Assembly (NCBI GenBank): GCA_947247005.1
Contig: OX365955.1
Span: forward strand, 3,172,001-3,236,000
Length of the DNA stretch: 64,000 bases
Direction of reading: 5' to 3'
DNA from: Spisula solida
Lineage: Eukaryota; Mollusca; Bivalvia; Venerida; Mactridae
The notes under the pieces were generated by a model, which did no database searches, was not told the origin of the DNA, and saw only the letters and a program-made list of their open reading frames with translations. The translations under genes were made by a program, and so were the position numbers. Shown here piece by piece: positions 11,501-21,615 of this stretch. Every line of letters starts with the position of its first letter. The stretch's first letter is position 1.

Positions 11501-12097
11501 CTCTGCAGATGTTATAGCCCGAAAAAGCATGCGTTAACCCTACATTATATCTGTTTGATTTTTTAATGTTTTTTGATCATTTGTGTGAATTTCGACATTG
11601 CCATTTTTCATGAAATCCAAAATTCTTGAAAGTACGTCCCCACGAAATGGACTTTTTATCAAAACCACGAAATTTAGTCCCATTGAAATTAAATGATTTT
11701 ACAGTAGATGTATTGGACATAAAGTTACCGTCAAATGATTTATTTTTGTAGGCATTGAATTTTAGCATTTACAATTACATTCATACGAAAAGATCTGATT
11801 CATGTTTACTCAGTATTAGCAGAGTTATTGCCCTTGACATGGTTAAATTGCAAGTGATGACATATATATGTGTCCTTCGTATGGATGCATTTTGTTTTCT
11901 AAAATGATTCTCAGCTCAATATAACTTCTATAATACATCTGTTTAACTGTTTATTGTAGAAAAAATATTTTCGGTCGTTACGGAAACGTAAACAGAAGAA
12001 AAACGCAGATACGGACAGTGATGAAAGTGATGAAGAAATGATATCTACAGCCGGGAACCATATAGTAGATTATAATGATGAGAATATGTTGCTGTGA
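5459..12097 (+). CDS. TIL-like Cys-rich type I membrane protein (3 exons)
   Basis: Three exons (5459-5518, 9128-9547, 11960-12097) join in phase 0 to give 205 codons. Donors are GTAAGT and GTATGC; acceptors are attacag and ttgtag. Residues 1-20 form a hydrophobic signal peptide. Residues 21-about 125 are a Cys-rich ectodomain whose CNPDQVLDGSKCINVTEC segment resembles the end of a trypsin-inhibitor-like (TIL) domain, with two NVT glycosylation sequons. A single membrane span (about 20 residues, starting near QVAGFAVAMVAYIL) is followed by a basic stop-transfer stretch and an acidic Ser/Asp/Glu tail ending DENMLL. This predicts a cell-surface protein with its N-terminus outside. Ligand or protease target is unknown. 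Exon assignment is my reading of splice sites; an extra exon in the second intron cannot be excluded. Confidence 0.75.
5706..7495 (+). repeat. 25-bp minisatellite, about 70 copies, in intron 1
   Basis: The unit, 25 bp, is built on TTGTCAGGGGTGTACGTGTC plus a variable pair (ta, gg or aa) before ca. Unit variants are interspersed. Because 25 is not a multiple of 3 and the unit has no stop in any forward frame, all three plus frames stay open over long distances (up to 354 codons), giving a false impression of overlapping genes. It lies wholly inside intron 1 of the TIL-like gene. Confidence 0.97.
7506..8993 (+). mobile_element. Tandem-core element with terminal hairpin (Helitron/pearl-like)
   Basis: A core of about 4.5 copies of a roughly 313-bp unit, itself a dimer of two related ~156-bp halves, is followed by a GC-richer stretch (gttacgccgacgctcgggtg) and a hairpin formed by AGCTCCCCTTATTCTACG and its near complement ending GTGGAGCT. 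Tandem core plus a 3' hairpin is the layout of the 'pearl' type non-autonomous elements of bivalves, thought to be Helitron derivatives. No transposase is present. Confidence 0.65.
9128..9547 (+). CDS. TIL-like gene, exon 2 (ectodomain and membrane span)
   Basis: Acceptor tttttattacag ends at 9127. The 140 codons carry the Cys-rich domain, the membrane helix and the first basic residues. The donor GTATGC follows the ATG codon at 9545. Phase 0 at both ends fits exons 1 and 3. Confidence 0.8.
10090..10704. mobile_element. MITE with about 25-bp inverted ends
   Basis: GAGCCAGTCTCCAGTAAAAC at 10090 is mirrored by the complement ending near 10704, with short AT flanks on both sides. The 615-bp interior has no transposase. 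A diverged single end of the same family is at 37421-37440. Confidence 0.7.
11428..11540. repeat. Long near-perfect palindrome
   Basis: Two arms of about 45 bp, centred near 11485, pair over 'gctataacatctgca..gtcc' and its complement with a short loop. Such a hairpin is common at the ends of tandem-core/Helitron-like elements. Confidence 0.7.
11960..12097 (+). CDS. TIL-like gene, exon 3 (cytoplasmic tail)
   Basis: Acceptor ttattgtag ends at 11959. The 45 codons begin with a Lys/Arg-rich stop-transfer stretch, continue with a DTDSDESDEE acidic run, and stop at TGA 12095-12097. A DSDESDEE run is a typical CK2-type phosphorylation site (inference). Confidence 0.72.
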   Translation, partial: KKYFRSLRKRKQKKNADTDSDESDEEMISTAGNHIVDYNDENMLL

Positions 12098-12169
12098 AGG
12101 GAACCAGATCTACAGCCGGGAACCTTATAGATTATAATGACGAGAATATGTTGCTGTGAAGGGAACCAG
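12043..12169 (+). repeat. Direct duplication across the stop codon
   Basis: Two adjacent copies of about 62-65 bp (12043-12107 and 12108-12169) start 'atctacagccgggaacc' and end 'gaagggaaccag'. Copy 1 contains the last 17 codons and the stop of the TIL-like gene; copy 2 lies in the 3' UTR. Confidence 0.9.
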
Positions 12170-12199
12170 CTAAAATTGTTTACCCGTCAATAATATGGC

Positions 12200-12340
12200 A
12201 ATGATCAGTTTTGTCCTGGAATCTTTAGAATTGTTTCCCTTGAATCTGCTGTTTTTGTCCTTGAATCTTCAGACTTTGTCCTTGAATCTCTTATAGTTGT
12301 TACAATGAATCTTCAGTCATTGCCCTTAAATCGTTAGTTA
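12200..12340 (+). repeat. Short degenerate minisatellite, left part
   Basis: Degenerate repeats of about 24 bp built on 'gtccttgaatcttcag'. The same array resumes at 17355-17455, so it was split by the nested insertion between them. It probably lies in or near the 3' UTR of the TIL-like gene. Confidence 0.7.
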
Positions 12341-13379
12341 TACCCCCGCAAACAAAGTTTAAAAGGGGGTATACTGGAGCCACTATGTTGGTCTGTCAGT
12401 CTGTTAGGAAAATTGTGACTGTATTTTCTGACTGGATTTTAATATTACTTGGTACAAATATTCACCACATCAAGGTGGTGTGTCATGCGCAAGACCCAGG
12501 TCCCTAACTCAAAGGCCGAGTTCACAGGTTAAAAGGCACAAATAGGCATGTGATTCGTGTTCGCTCTGTAACTTTGCCCTTTCTTATTGGATATTTATAG
12601 GACTTGGTACAAATGTTCACCACATATAGACAATGTGCCATGCGTTAGACCCAGGTCCCTAGCTCAAAGGGCAAGGTCACATTTAGAGATCAAAGGTTAA
12701 AAGGCTCAATTAGGTATGTGATTTGTGTCTGCTTTGTACTTATGTCATTTCTTTTTGGATATTTATAATACTTGGTACAAATGTTCACCACATCAAGGGG
12801 GGTGCGTCATGCACAAGACAGGGTTCCCATGGTCAGGGAAAAACATAATTTTTTCAAGGTCAGGAAATAGCCTGGGAATTTTGAAATTAGTCAGGGAAAT
12901 CGAGAAATTGAGCAAAAGTCAGGGAATATTCGGGGAATTTTTCATTGAAGCTGTCGATTAGTGACATTTCATACCTAGTAAATACCTAAGACTGAAAAAA
13001 ATCTTCACTCGCTATGCTCGCTCGAAATAATTCTAAGTTATGATAACTTTATGTAAATCAACAGCCTTAAAATCTGCTACCTTAAACTTTTTGTTCCATA
13101 GAATGCAAATGTAGCTTTCTTTCCTCTATTTTATTGCCACGTTTTGCTCTTACCAAACGATGCTGTGTTGCCCGATCCATCTAAAAAGTCAGGGAAAACT
13201 GCTCTGTGGTCAGGGAAAAATCACGGAATTTTGTCTTAGAAAGTTTGTGGGAACCAGGGATGGGTACAATTACAATTATAAATTAATTACACTTTTTCAA
13301 ATAATTGAAAATAATGGTTAATTAAGCCAAAATTCAATTACTTTAATTGTAATTAATTAATTACACAGTCAAATAAAAG

Positions 13380-16305
13380 CTCTGCGAGTCGCATGTGTCG
13401 CCTGACGAAATGCACATTTGTCATGGAAAACTATCCAGTATAGGGCTACATATCAGACTCACAAGAGTTCTCTAGTCATCTGACCTAAAAACGACAAAGC
13501 GATGCTCTGGACAAAAAAATGTCCTGATAAAATCAATCTGAAGGGAATCATTCAAACACTACACAAGCTAGAGTTATGATTCTTGCGCACTGCACTTCAT
13601 GTCACAGCAAAGAAACATGCATTCCTATTTTTGAGTCATTAATAGTTATGGTGACAAAGTTATGCCACAGACAAGAAATGCTTATACAATCAATCAAAGG
13701 GAAAAAATTGAATAATGGCACCAGGTAGAGTTACGGTTCTTGTGTACTGCACTTGGACTTTTGGTAAGAAACATGCATACCAAGTTTCAAGTCATTCAAC
13801 CTCATGGTGACAAAGTTATCCTCCGGACAAGAAATGCTCAAATTAAATCAATCTAAGGGAAATAATTAAAAACGATGCAAGGCAGAGTTATGGTTCTTGC
13901 GCACTGCATTTCGGCTTATTGCAAGAAACATACATACAAAATCTTGAGTCATTTGAACTTAAGGTGACAAAGTTATGCTCCGGACAAGAAATGCTCTAAT
14001 AAAATCAATCAAAGGGAAATAATTCAAAAACTGACAGGTAGAGTTATGGTTCTTGCGCACTGCACTCCGGCTTATTGCAAGAAACATGCCTATCAATTCT
14101 TGAGTCATTTGAACGTAAGGTGACAAAGTTATGCTCCGGACAAGAAATGCTCTAATAAAATCAATCAAAGGGAAATAATTCAAAAACTATGACAGGTAGA
14201 GTTATGGTTCTTGCGCACTGCACTTCGGCTTATTGCAAGAAACATGCATACCAAATCTAGAGTCATTTGAACTTAAGGTGACAAAGTTATGCTCCGGACA
14301 AGAAATGCTCTAATGAAATCAATCAAAGGGAAATAATTCAAAAACTATGACAGGTAGAGTTATGGTTCTTGCGCACCGCACTTCAGCTTATTGCAAGAAA
14401 CATGCATACCAAATCTAGAGTCATTTGAACCACGCATGTTAATTAAATGTATATGACACTCTATATTAACGTATGTAAAAGGTGTAAATATGCTGCCGCA
14501 TACACATATCGATAGGCCGATTAACAATGTTACCGCGTTAAGCGTAAAACGCACTAGTCAAATTCTACCCTGCTTTATGTAAGACCTCATAATTTTCGTA
14601 TCTATTATCCGATTTTAAATATTTAAAGTTTGTAATGAAGCAGAGATATATGCCTGTCTTTTAATACAACATTCATCACGATACCCTAGTTATTAAATCC
14701 ACGGCGACGAGTAAGAATCCGTTCCACGTAAAAGTAAGTTTAAAATATCCCGTTTTTTACCAAATAAAAATTCAATCAACGGTCGAAAATCATCAAACAT
14801 TAATCTAATTTTCGATCGATTTTGTTCATTAAAGCTTGTTTTAAAGCTTATACTGTAAGGTTTTATAAAATGTAAAAACTTATTTTTAAAGCTTTGCGAG
14901 TTGTCGACCGCCAACGAAATAAAACAGAACGGACGTATTCATAATAATGTTTGATGTAAACTACGCCGACCATTGATCATCTTTTGTGGCGATTTTTTCA
15001 AAGGCTAGCATCATGGTTCGTAATTTAATGCAACCAATACCTCTCAAAATGCATTTAATAGCAGGTTATATTGTAAATAATCGCCATTTTATAATTAACA
15101 TTCGGCAATAAGTCCGCAAGTTCAATACAGCTACCAAAAAAAATAGTCCCGCATCGTGACAAAAATCACTATTTTTGACTCCATTCTGTAAAGACAGAAC
15201 CAATAGAAACCAGAAAAAAGTACAACCAGTACCTCAAAACGTATTTAATCTCACACTTTAAACAAGTTTCAATCAAAAATATGTTTTCAATCAGCGCATG
15301 GAAGGTGTGCAGGTGCCCGTTTCCCACGCGTTTCGACGTGATTCCGCCATTTTGAAAATTTATTTGCAATAATTAGTACATAAATGCACGAAATTTAATC
15401 AAATCGTTGGCGGTCGACAACTCACAAATGCTTTATAAATAAGTTTTACATTTTATAAAACCTTAAAGTATTAGCTTTTAAAACAAGTTTTAATGAACAA
15501 AATCGATCGAAAATTAAATTCATATTTGATGATTTTCGACCGTTGGTTGTATTTTTATTTGGTAAAAAAAGAGGTATTTTAAACTTACTTTTACGCGGAA
15601 CGGATTCTTACTCGTCGCCGTGGATTTAATAATTAGGGTATCGTGATGAATGTTGTATTAAAAGACAGACATATATCTCGGCTTCATTACAAGCTTTAAA
15701 TATTTAAAATCGGATAACAGATACGAAAATTATGAGGTCTTACATAAAGCAGGGTAGAATTTGACTAGTGCGTTTTACGCTTAACGCGGTAACATTGTTT
15801 ATCGGCCGATCGATATGTGTAAGCGGCAGCATATTTACGTTAATATAGAGTGTCATATACATTTAATTAACATGCGTGTTTGAACTTAAGGTGACAAAGT
15901 TATGCTCCGGACAAGAAATGCTGTAATAAAATCAAATAAAGGGAAATAATTCAAAAACTATGACAGGTAGAGTTATGGTTCTTGCGCACTGCACTCCGGC
16001 TTATTGCAAAAAACATGCATACCAATTCTTGAGTCATTTGAACTTAAGGTGACAAAGTTATGCTCCGGACAAGAAATGCTGTAATAAAATCAAACAAAGG
16101 GAAATAATTCAAAAACTATGACAGGTAGAGTTATGGTTCTTGCGCACTGCACTCCGGCTTATTGCAAGAAACATGCATACCAATTCTTGAGTCATTTGAA
16201 CTTAAGGTGACAAAGTTATGCTCCGGACAAGCAATTTGTGACGCCGCCGCCACCGCCGCCGCCGCCAAAGTAACACCTATATGTCGCCTTTTCAGGCGAC
16301 ACAAA
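13380..16305 (+). mobile_element. Tandem-core element inside the hAT element
   Basis: Opens with 'gcgagtcgcatgtgtcgcct', continues as about 158-bp tandem copies (five or six before 14430, then three from 15879) keyed by 'ggtgacaaagttatgctccg', and ends with a CCG-rich run (16230-16256) and a small hairpin 'gtcgccttttcaggcgac'. Same layout as 7506-8993 but a different family. Interrupted by 14431-15878. Limits are approximate. Confidence 0.65.
14431..15878. mobile_element. Long-inverted-repeat element (about 490-bp arms)
   Basis: The left arm 14431-14921 and right arm 15402-15878 are near-complementary along their whole length, from CACGCATGTTAATTAAATG inward to GTCGACCGCCAACG. A unique centre of about 480 bp separates them. 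A 7-bp duplication TTTGAAC flanks the element (14424-14430 and 15879-15885), and the 158-bp array continues on either side. Mutator-like or fold-back elements have such arms; the duplication is short for Mutator (9 bp). No transposase is seen. Confidence 0.88.
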
Positions 16306-17354
16306 AAGACATATAATGGTCAATTAAATTAAATTAATCTCAATTATTTGTACATGACCTTTATCATAAAAATACCCCTAAATAGACAAAATATATTCCC
16401 TTTTCACACCTTTTGATAATCTTTTCAGAGGTGATAAATGCTTATACACATGTTACTGATTTCTAACAGTAACTATTGATATAGCCTAAAGGTACATAAA
16501 TTACACAAGGGAGTTTGTTGATTGTTCTGTTGGCTAATCTATGTCTACATGTCTTTTTGTATTTTTATTAATTTACTTTCTTTATTTCTGTTATATTTAT
16601 GTAACATGCATAAAACATTAATTTGAACAGAGACTATAGTCTCTGATTTTCATGTATATATTTTCAACAAAACATCCATGTTTGAATACAATATAATTAA
16701 GCGTTTAAAATTGAATACTATTTATTAAATCAGAATTGTGTACCTAACAGTAACAAGGTTGAGAATGTAAATACATTTTTAACTCAACTTGCAACTTTGC
16801 AGATAAATAAATTTCAAAGTTAAATGCAATTAGCAGTGTATTTTGGAAGGAGATGCATTCATGTACTGAAACATTTCTTTGTGATTATCATCATGATCAA
16901 TTTATGTTTAAACATTGACAATAAATGCTCAAGATAGTGAGTCTTTTTTTGTAAATGTATAATTCCGCCATTTTATTAAAATAATTAATTATAATTAATT
17001 ACTTTGTCCAAAATAATTGTAATTAATTAATTACTTTTTTAAAATTCATGTAATGGTAATTGTAATTTAATTGGAAAATATCTAATTTAATTGTAATTAA
17101 TTAATTACTTTTTAAAATAATGGTACCCATCCCTGGTGGGAACCCTGCAAGACCCAGGTCCCTTGTTCAAAGGTCAAGGTCACACTTAGAGGACAAAGGT
17201 TATATAGTCATGTCTGCTCTGTAACATTGTCGTTTCTTACTGGATTTTAAAATTGCTTGGTACAAATGTTCACCACCTTAATAATACTCCTGTGTCAAGG
17301 CAGTGCTGCAGAGGTATGATTCTTCACTCCAGTGATAGCTCTAGTTTTCTTCAG

Positions 17355-17455
17355 GGTTTTTGTCCTTGAATGTTTAGAATTGTTTCGCTTGAATCTTCAG
17401 CGTTGAGCATTACTCTTGAATCTTCAGTTTTGTCATTGAATTTTCAGATTTTTTC
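17355..17455 (+). repeat. Short degenerate minisatellite, right part
   Basis: Continuation of the 'ttgaatcttcag' array seen at 12200-12340, on the far side of the nested insertion. Confidence 0.65.
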
Positions 17456-17536
17456 ATTCTTGATTCCGGTATAACAAATAATGTTGACTTATTTGTATTG
17501 TTTTGTTTATTTTGCCTTTGTATGAGAGAATTACTT

Positions 17537-17720
17537 GTAATTATACCCCCCCCCCCCATTTTTGATGAGGAGGTATATTGCTTTGCACATGTCGGTCTGT
17601 CTGTCTGTCGGTAGACCAAATGGTTTCCGTTTAATAACTCAAGACAGCTTTTCCGCCTGTCAACTTCTGTCTGAAGATTGTGTATGCCCGCAGCTCCCCA
17701 CCCCAGGGCAAAATATTGAT
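17537..17720 (+). repeat. Dispersed repeat with C-run and GTCTGTCTGTC stretch
   Basis: Starts with a run of C, then 'aggtatattgctttgcacat', a tgtctgtctg stretch and 'accaaatggtttccgtttaa'. Inverted or diverged relatives occur at 35340-35550, 50520-50760, 53515-54175 and 60005-60245, marking an abundant family. Confidence 0.7.
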
Positions 17721-18040
17721 AGTAAACATTGCATCAAATCTATCACTAGTAGTATAACAACTTCTGGTGTATGTTTTCATATTAAAATGTACATGTATAT
17801 ATATAAAGTTAATGAGGCATAGCCATACATGTGCCTGTACTAGTTCAAATTGCTAAAATTATAAGTAGAAAAAATATCATTACTGTGTTGTTTCTTCTCT
17901 ACCAATAGTTAACTCCCTTGTTTTGACTTGTACAGAAGGATAATATTAAAAGTCGGACAGGGAAGGCAGCACTCTCAAATTAACCAACCGAGCACAGAAA
18001 ACAATTAAATACAAATTATTTGACTCGTTGAGAACTAATA

Positions 18041-18330
18041 TACCAGTGTAGCAATACCATGTGACTTTTGGCTACAGTTCCAAGGCAAATTGTGTAAACA
18101 TTGGAAAATATTTTAAGCGACCTGTGTCATAAATTTAGGTTTCACTGGGTGCTTGACAAAACGGTCAAGCTGCTGAAGAGGATCTTATATTTCATGGAAA
18201 GCATATAATTTTCCCCTTAGCGTGGTGAATATTTCATAGAAAATGTTGAAGAAAATATTTATGGCTATTTTTGTTTTCCGATTTCGCCTTGGAACTGTAG
18301 CCAAAAGTCATGTGGTAATACTACACTGTA
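18041..18330. mobile_element. 290-bp MITE with about 42-bp inverted ends
   Basis: Arms sharing 'tgacttttggctacagttcc' run inward from TA-flanked ends (CAGTGTAG at the left, complement at the right). TA flanks suggest a Tc1/mariner-type MITE. It lies downstream of the KCTD stop codon. Confidence 0.85.
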
Positions 18331-18576
18331 TATGATCAACTACCAGTGTTACAACAGACAGGCAGGGTGAGTACTATACGGCACCGCAATTTTTTTTGCG
18401 GGGCCCTAATATTTTTGTTTTCAATCACACAGAATCCCAAGAGTCAAAACATGACTTTGTGGAATTTTTTCTACTCCATGTGTCAATTCAGGATATTTAA
18501 TCAGAATATAACACCAGTTGAATGGGTAACTAAAATATGATTTTTTCAAATTTCGTGAATGTACACATGTAGATGA

Positions 18577-19341
18577 TCATAGAACATCATCGTTACTTAT
18601 AAGCGAAAGTTCCTCTAATGAATCATTTTCTAGGCCATTGCACTGACTAGTTTCTAAAGAGTTATCTTCCCTTATACGCACAAGACTCCACCTGTCTTTA
18701 TAGTTATGCACGATTGCCTCCCCTGACGGGAAAGTCGACATCTGGGATTCGGACAAAGACCAGCCCTGATTGCGTAAACACTCTCCAACCTGAAGTCTTA
18801 CATTGCTACCAGTCAGGGCTATCTCGGTGAAATCTTTCCCCGTATTTAACTGTAGACGCTCTCGTTCTGCTGGGTGTATCTGGTGCGGGGATAGGTATTT
18901 ATGAATAACGTCTCTTCTACCCGATATGATAGTCTTTATTCTAGAATTCATAGTTGGCATAGTTGCTAAGTTACCAGTTCTAACTTCGATCACTTCTAGA
19001 TATCGAACACAGACTGGTTTATCCGGTGTAGGCTGCCGAAGTTCCTCTATCAGTTCTATAAGTGAAGTTATCTGATAGAAATCAGCTTCAACACTCAGTT
19101 GATCCAGGTCCTTAAAATCACTCGGTAGAGCCAAACGCGACGATCTCATGAAATTGAGCACATATTTGAACAGTTCTCCGTCTCTGTCGATGTACACACA
19201 ACCATTTTCATCCAGGTGATTTGACATGCAATCGTTAAACATTGCACCCAACATAGAATGTGGATATTTGCATAAAGTTGACTTGGTGGTTGTATAGATT
19301 TCTCCCCCCACATTCAACTTGATCAGCTCAGATGCCGACAT
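18577..19341 (-). CDS. KCTD-family BTB/POZ (T1) domain protein
   Basis: A single 254-codon frame. Residues about 5-100 are a KCTD-type T1/BTB domain: LIKLNVGGEIYTTTKSTL, then YPHSMLGAMF, DRDGELFKYVLNFMR and EADFYQI match the family signature and resemble KCTD6/KCTD21 most. The remainder has no metal- or catalytic-type motif. KCTD proteins usually act as CUL3 adaptors or oligomeric scaffolds in the cytosol; which role applies here is inference. The start is set by the methionine just before the domain. A 3' splice acceptor (tttctttccag, ends 19548) lies upstream, so the 5' UTR is spliced and the coding exon runs from 19547. The CDS has no introns. Confidence 0.9.
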   Translation of the reverse strand: MSASELIKLNVGGEIYTTTKSTLCKYPHSMLGAMFNDCMSNHLDENGCVYIDRDGELFKYVLNFMRSSRLALPSDFKDLDQLSVEADFYQITSLIELIEELRQPTPDKPVCVRYLEVIEVRTGNLATMPTMNSRIKTIISGRRDVIHKYLSPHQIHPAERERLQLNTGKDFTEIALTGSNVRLQVGECLRNQGWSLSESQMSTFPSGEAIVHNYKDRWSLVRIREDNSLETSQCNGLENDSLEELSLISNDDVL

Positions 19342-19547
19342 TGCAAGACTGCTTGTCTGTCACAGTATATCACTCCATTCAAACGGTCAGTAGTAAGTGA
19401 AGTCAGTTCTATAAACTATTGAAAACTTGCACTCTTCAGACAGGAGTTAGCTAGATGCTGGGTTTGTTCTAGATTTGATCACAATTTGATTACCGTGACG
19501 ATTCTACTCAACTCAAGATTGTATCGTCCAGTGATGAACGTCTTTAT
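19342..19547 (-). other. KCTD gene 5' UTR part of the coding exon
   Basis: The minus strand shows a good pyrimidine tract and AG ending at 19548, with no in-frame upstream extension of the KCTD protein. This segment is therefore probably 5' UTR; the first non-coding exon was not found. Confidence 0.5.
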
Positions 19548-19916
19548 CTGGAAAGAAAAATATTCAGTTTACAAATCATTATTCGTGAGTGGGGGCATTC
19601 GTGTGATGTGTCCCATGGATGAATTTCTAGTTTAAATTTGTATCTATTAATCATACTACATGTACATGTATAATCATAATAACTGTTTGCATGCTACGGG
19701 CTACCTAAACGCTGCAAAGGCAATTTAAACTTAGCATACGGGACAATGTTTAGAACATGGAAATGAATGAAACTGGTAATTCAATATAATTATACAACTT
19801 TGGGCTGAAAACAGTGTGGACAGTGCGCTTGTTTCCGTAGGCGGATTGTGCTGATCGGTATATATCATTATATTATTTGCACATACCTAATTTCATTGCA
19901 AATTAATGCGCCTAAT

Positions 19917-20228
19917 ATTATGCACAGCACCAGTCAATTGAAACCATGGCTCCCCAACCCCGGGGAAGGGTGGGGAACTGTCTCATGTTTTTACCTTTCC
20001 TATGTCCTCGCACGTCAGACTTTCCGATGTCCTCGCACGTCAGAGTGTGGGGCTTTTGTTTAGCACCAAAGTAGTAGGGAAATACAGCCTTGAGGTATAG
20101 GGCTGGGGCAATTAAAGTAAAAACAATTATATTTATTACTCCCAACAATCAATACTGATTATGACAGGGAATCCCCCACATTCCCCGGGGTTGGGGGGGG
20201 TGTGGTTTCAATGGACTGGTGCATTATA
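19917..20228. mobile_element. MITE with about 45-bp GC-rich inverted ends
   Basis: The left arm with 'accagtcaattgaaacca' and 'ccccaaccccgggg' is mirrored at 20177-20228. The left arm has a small insertion near its tip. No coding capacity. Confidence 0.8.
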
Positions 20229-21615
20229 GCATACTGGTCTATTAGTCCCAACCGAGACCAAATATATCATTTCATTACATTACTGTGGAACGTACGTAGA
20301 TTCTTATTTATTGGGACTAACTGGTCTATGATTAATATGACTCATTTTGAGGATCCTAATAGTAAGACTCTGAGGGAACCAGTACTGTCTATCCAGCATA
20401 GTTTCCCTCGGGCTATAGGTGTACGGAAATTGATGCGAAGGACAAGGACAGGGCTACTGAAATCGGTATACCGGGAACAATTTGGTCCACACACCAAGAC
20501 CAAGTGCAGCTATTGCAGTCAGTGAAGACAGCGCAGTGCTCCGCCATTGACCACAAGAGCAATATTGGTTTTGTTAACATTTTAATCTTCATCAATACAT
20601 CAACTTTCCATGCATGACGTTGTACTACCACACCATTTGAATAAACTAAAAGTTAGGATCAATTCTCCAGGTAGGTAAGTAATGTAACACCGCAAAAATA
20701 AAAACAAAGTTGAAAAAATACAATTTTTAAAGCACTTTTTGAGTATAGAAAGCAGAAAATTTTAAGAAAACATTAATTACATTTAACGCATGGATATAAA
20801 CGTTATCCAGGCCTTCAGTCTGTATCAAACGTTGATCAGAAATAATCGTTATAATGGGGATTAAATTACGTTGACATTTATTACTTCAACACCGTTATAG
20901 AAGTAAGTTTCACAAAACTGTCATTATTACGCTGTTTCGTACCCAATCTGTTCGTAACCATAGTTTGTGAAAGGTATGAATTTTAATGCAATTATTCGAA
21001 TACGTACATTATTACTCGCCTTTACTTTGAATCTTAGTTAATGCATTGTCCTGATAGTTTTTCTGTTTTAATATCGAGTTTTACTCCTTTGACAAAACGT
21101 AAGACGTTAGCATGTCACTTCAACCTCAAATCGTTTCGACCCCAAATTTCAGTATCATAATTATGACTGCTACAATTGTTTTATATTACAGTTTTGTTGC
21201 AATAGATGATTTTGATTGTACACACTGGGATTCTGGTTTGAATATCACTGGACTTGTTACAGCCAGGTGAGTTGGCGCATTCATTCGGTACCAGGGGCAG
21301 GGGTTCCATCAGGATATAGTATGTAAACTCCCTGGTTCTATTTGACTCGTGAGTAGTCGAAGCCAACTCAACGTGTACCGTTTCACACTGTAGCCAGGGC
21401 TAGACCCCCAGAAATTAAAAAGAGACGAGTTATCTGTCTAGGAATCCGGGAAGCTTTTTTCGAATACTTCAACTTCATACTGCCTACAATCAATACTGAT
21501 TATTACTGGCAGGCGCTGTCGGAGACGATGAAATTAGATTTAAATATTATGTGCAGAGTTATCAGTATAGATTAAAAGGTAAAAAGAGCAGTATGTACAA
21601 TTAAAAACAAGAGAT
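20229..21615. other. Intergenic, nothing firmly recognised
   Basis: Contains open frames at 20202-20525 (+), 20413-20631 (-) and 21181-21366 (-). None shows a domain or paired splice signals that I can support. Confidence 0.4.

Larger units (their letters stand above)
9548..11959 (+). other. Intron 2 of the TIL-like gene with repeats
   Basis: The intron holds a dispersed repeat at 9759-10085 (two diverged copies of a segment with 'gacaatgcttatgggcat'), the MITE at 10090-10704, a repeat remnant at 10780-11015 related in part to 24680-24830 and to 53750-53850, and a long palindrome at 11428-11540. I see no additional exon that would keep the phase. Confidence 0.5.
13255..17135. mobile_element. 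hAT-type element, non-autonomous
   Basis: Ends CAGGGATGGGTAC (13255) and its exact complement (ends 17135) are flanked by a perfect 8-bp duplication GTGGGAAC (13247-13254 and 17136-17143). CAGGG-type ends with 8-bp duplications define hAT transposons. Subterminal regions are rich in 'aattaattac' repeats on both sides. No transposase is visible; most of the 3.9 kb is a later insertion. Confidence 0.92.
12820..17146. mobile_element. MITE AGGGTTCCCA, split by a hAT insertion
   Basis: The inverted ends AGGGTTCCCA (12820) and TGGGAACCCT (ends 17146) flank a MITE of about 440 bp rich in 'gtcagggaa' motifs. The flanks 'acaagac' and 'gcaagac' form an approximate 7-bp target duplication. All but the last few bases lie left of the hAT element at 13255. 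A fragment of the same family, inverted, is at 24939-24965. Confidence 0.75.
12343..17345. mobile_element. Nested insertion complex, outermost tandem-core element
   Basis: Starts with a C-run segment (atacccccgcaaac, with a facing gggggtat) followed by about three copies of a ~150-bp unit ('ggtacaaatgttcaccacat...aagacccaggtccct'). A fourth partial copy resumes at 17147. It interrupts the minisatellite 12200/17355 and is itself interrupted by the element 12820-17146. No coding content. The right limit is approximate. Confidence 0.65.

Noticed and set aside
20202..20631. Overlapping 107- and 72-codon ORFs
   Set aside because: Neither shows homology I recognise; one starts within a MITE arm.
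21181..21366. 61-codon minus-strand ORF with apparent coding bias
   Set aside because: No recognisable domain and no convincing paired splice sites.
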